A program made the position numbers and the translations under genes. The notes beneath the pieces are model-generated. The model did no database searches, had not been told where the DNA came from, and saw only the letters and a list, made by a program, of their open reading frames with translations. DNA of 5,248 nt from an uncultured Ruminococcus sp. (GTDB taxonomy: Bacteria > Bacillota > Clostridia > Oscillospirales > Acutalibacteraceae): positions 1 through 5,248 of the forward strand of contig CALBHM010000251.1 of the NCBI GenBank assembly GCA_937892835.1. Direction: 5' to 3'. Shown piece after piece: positions 4,701-5,248 of this stretch (position 1 is its first letter; every line of letters starts with the position of its first letter).

Positions 4701-5248
4701 GTCAATGCTTCTTGCATAGGAATTAACAAGCTCCTGCTGCTCGACCGTGAGTGTATAATCGACCGAATTTACAGTGTCACGAAGAACCTGCCATGATTCG
4801 GCTGTGTAATGGTCGGGATTGAGGCCCTCGTAGATTTTAACCATGTCGTCGACCTCGGTATAATCTGCCGGGTTCTTCTCAAGCTTGCTGATAGCAACAC
4901 GGAGATCCTCAACAAGAGAATCAAGATATGTCTGGCAGAACACGCTGATTCCGTCGGTGATGTTGGAAACAGCAGTCTGTACTCTTGACCATGATGCATC
5001 TGTATAGAGAGAAGCGTTAAGCTGCTTAACCTGTGCCTTAACAGCTTCTGCCTCTGTGTAATCTGCTGTTGCAACCTTAAGGGCATCAACAGCGGATCTC
5101 AAAGCTGCGGTTGCGGCGTCAATCTTCTGCTGATCTGTATCCGGATCATTGAGAACATACTGAGCATTTCTCATTGCTGCGAGATACTGATCCCAACCCT
5201 CCGAATAGAACCATGCGTTCGGGCTGTTGCCTATCTCTGACTCTGAAG
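1758..5248 (-). CDS. Large FIVAR-like repeat protein with C-terminal dockerin (5' end missing)
   Basis: The frame is open to the right edge. The codons before the ATG at 5174 continue the repeat pattern (NAWFYSEGWDQYLAAM), so that ATG is internal and the true start and signal peptide lie outside. The 1162 visible residues consist of a half repeat, 14 tandem helical repeats resembling FIVAR surface-protein repeats (about 65-77 residues each, typically opening with ADYT), a beta-rich module of about 83 residues, and a 68-residue tail carrying a type I dockerin. The dockerin implies secretion and docking to a cohesin, on a scaffoldin or the cell surface. No hydrolase domain or sortase signal is visible; a catalytic or binding domain could lie in the missing N-terminal part. 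The composition is rich in Ala, Asp, Lys and Tyr with a single Cys, as expected of an extracellular protein. The gene has its own terminator and no functional link to the pyr operon. The exact role (adhesin, spacer or cellulosome component) is not known. Confidence 0.93.
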   Translation of the reverse strand, partial: SESEIGNSPNAWFYSEGWDQYLAAMRNAQYVLNDPDTDQQKIDAATAALRSAVDALKVATADYTEAEAVKAQVKQLNASLYTDASWSRVQTAVSNITDGISVFCQTYLDSLVEDLRVAISKLEKNPADYTEVDDMVKIYEGLNPDHYTAESWQVLRDTVNSVDYTLTVEQQELVNSYARSIDNAINNLVLAPANYTAVNELVKRYNEVLLEKEYYTDLSWRAVQASYNAIEWDKNWKQQEDVDDMATNLERALNNLKYKDADLTALEEAIESANAEQESWYTPESWAPFIEALNAAQEAAEADPVYNIKQQETINNLKDALVNAQKALVPADGDYSKVDAAIDATNELDESKYTADSWQNLQDAINGVVYNLTAKEQDRIDGFADAINAAIKALKEIGADYTAVRAIITEWNAMDKSLYTDASVLNVANTVNSVNWNLPVSQQATVDGYVVAIREAMNNLQYKPADYSAVDAAMKNVDEAKKIQAAFATAHNGYSYYTKESYDALLATTNYQKGLDIRYQSTVDGYATAINNALLKLTPNAADYTAVDAALAKIPADFENGVYTDESAAEVLAAKLAVDRSLSTDQQNTVDGYAKDIEDAIAGLKYKSADYTRVQAEIALIPTDLTPYTQASVDNLKNVIAGVNYNLDINRQAEVDAYADAIKAAREALELDLADYTKVKEAKAKAEEAIKDTNYTDESINAVKAAIANVVEGLPKAKQATVDGYATEIDDAVSHLTDKPLDLTSYNKALEGVPEKIENYTDASVKLYTDALAAADSFKLTKNSIRNQTEFEALVSALDAAIKALKLKDADYSAVRTAKEAKDELYKSGLYKEASLTAYDQLIASINWNLSIEDQATVDGYAKAINDFVFEYKNADYTALDAAIEAKNTEIAKNLYTDDSVAGFNTLVNGFDRTLTIDKQSTVDGYVNSVNNFKFTYKPADYTKLDALIAEVEALDSSLYSNYDEIYNIYILDYILSYIPSHRSYNITEQDKVDEMQSTLQSYVDMLILKDTKVAKFELTNGAKYKTSGGVTYIVGLRTGLSDAALKSGYFIMENVTVTIKKAMGRSVGTGSTVTVKSTIDGSTIGEYVILIYGDLNGDGAITMLDSTLLSSSLKKAITLTAVQKLAANLNGDRYVNVVDNTLLNNVINKTAAINQQTGKAS
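1761..1964 (-). other. Type I dockerin domain
   Basis: Two calcium-binding F-hand repeats are visible: DLNGDGAITMLDSTLL and NLNGDRYVNVVDNTLL, each with ligands at positions 1, 3, 5 and 12 (D/N, N, D, D) followed by a helix. The spacing of about 35 residues and the C-terminal position fit a type I dockerin, which binds cohesin modules in cellulosomes or on cell surfaces. The residues at positions 10-11, which help set cohesin choice, are Met-Leu and Val-Val rather than the Ser-Thr pair known from Clostridium thermocellum. The second loop has Arg in place of the usual Gly at position 6. A short polar tail (NQQTGKAS) ends the protein. Confidence 0.9.
1965..2213 (-). other. Beta-rich module between the repeats and the dockerin
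   Basis: About 83 residues, from TKVAKFELTNG to EYVILIYG, are clearly unlike the helical repeats. The module has alternating hydrophobic strands (VTYIVGL, NVTVTIKKA, STVTVKST, EYVILIYG) and several glycines. A module ending in (V/I)YGD directly before the first calcium loop is common in dockerin proteins of Ruminococcus and related Clostridia. It may support the dockerin as X-modules do elsewhere. It could instead be a degenerate Ig-like fold. The function is inferred from position only. Confidence 0.65.
2214..5248 (-). repeat. Tandem FIVAR-like protein repeats, 14 complete plus one partial
   Basis: On the minus strand, repeats start at 5066, 4868, 4670, 4466, 4247, 4052, 3854, 3623, 3422, 3227, 3023, 2819, 2624 and 2429; a partial repeat precedes 5066. 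The approximate consensus is ADYTxVDAAI at the start, YTxxSW or YTxxSV near residues 21-26, Q-x-TVDGYA near 45-52, and AIxxAIxxLxxKP at the end. This is a helical repeat of 65-68 residues in most copies; the longer ones are repeat 4 (73), repeat 7 (77) and repeat 14 (72). The pattern YTxxSW...L..A...V.....Q..VD.....L..A...L fits the FIVAR family. Protein similarity is moderate, but short DNA blocks such as CCGTCAAC on the plus strand recur across copies. Confidence 0.92.

Noticed and set aside
2214..5066. CRISPR-like or DNA-level regular repeat array
   Set aside because: The periodicity of about 200 bases is explained by codon-level tandem protein repeats in one continuous frame. Copies are diverged, with no spacer/repeat structure.
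2465..5089. Other-frame ORFs of 67-152 codons on both strands within the repeat gene
   Set aside because: The repetitive, Ala/Asp-rich coding sequence produces low-stop shadow frames. Their products are rich in Leu, Arg and Ser with no domain, and they recur with the repeat period.
5172..5174. ATG at 5174 as the start of the repeat protein
   Set aside because: There is no signal peptide after it and no ribosome binding site before it, and the upstream codons continue a FIVAR-like repeat in frame to the edge.

Overview
The window comes from a low-to-medium GC Gram-positive anaerobe of the Clostridia, most likely a Ruminococcus-like gut or rumen bacterium. Three signs support this: a type I dockerin at the end of a long extracellular-type repeat protein, a Bacillus/Clostridia-style pyrC-pyrK arrangement, and a PyrR-type RNA attenuator in front of pyrC. 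The genus assignment is inference. All genes are on the minus strand, so the window reads right to left.

From 5248 to 1758 lies the 3' part of one very large gene. It encodes at least 1162 residues and its start is outside the window. The product is a chain of one partial and 14 complete repeats of about 65-77 residues, resembling FIVAR-type surface-protein repeats. A beta-rich module of about 83 residues follows, then a C-terminal type I dockerin. No catalytic domain is visible in the part present. It is probably a secreted non-catalytic spacer, adhesin or cellulosome-associated protein. An intrinsic terminator (1692-1727) closes this unit.

A very compact control region follows between 1680 and 1486. 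It holds a strong sigma-A promoter and then a leader that can be folded by eye into the three mutually exclusive structures of PyrR attenuation: a PyrR-binding hairpin with a CNGNGA hexaloop, an antiterminator, and an intrinsic terminator just upstream of the pyrC Shine-Dalgarno. A 33-codon open frame runs through the leader and stops on the pyrC start codon.

From 1485 to the left edge is the pyrimidine operon. It begins with pyrC (dihydroorotase, 422 aa, complete), which overlaps pyrK (electron-transfer subunit of dihydroorotate dehydrogenase B, partial) by ATGA. These encode step 3 and part of step 4 of UMP synthesis. PyrR with UMP would end transcription early when pyrimidines are plentiful; PyrR itself is not in the window. 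The most notable observations are the leader ORF and two cysteine clusters in the PyrC beta-sandwich segments.
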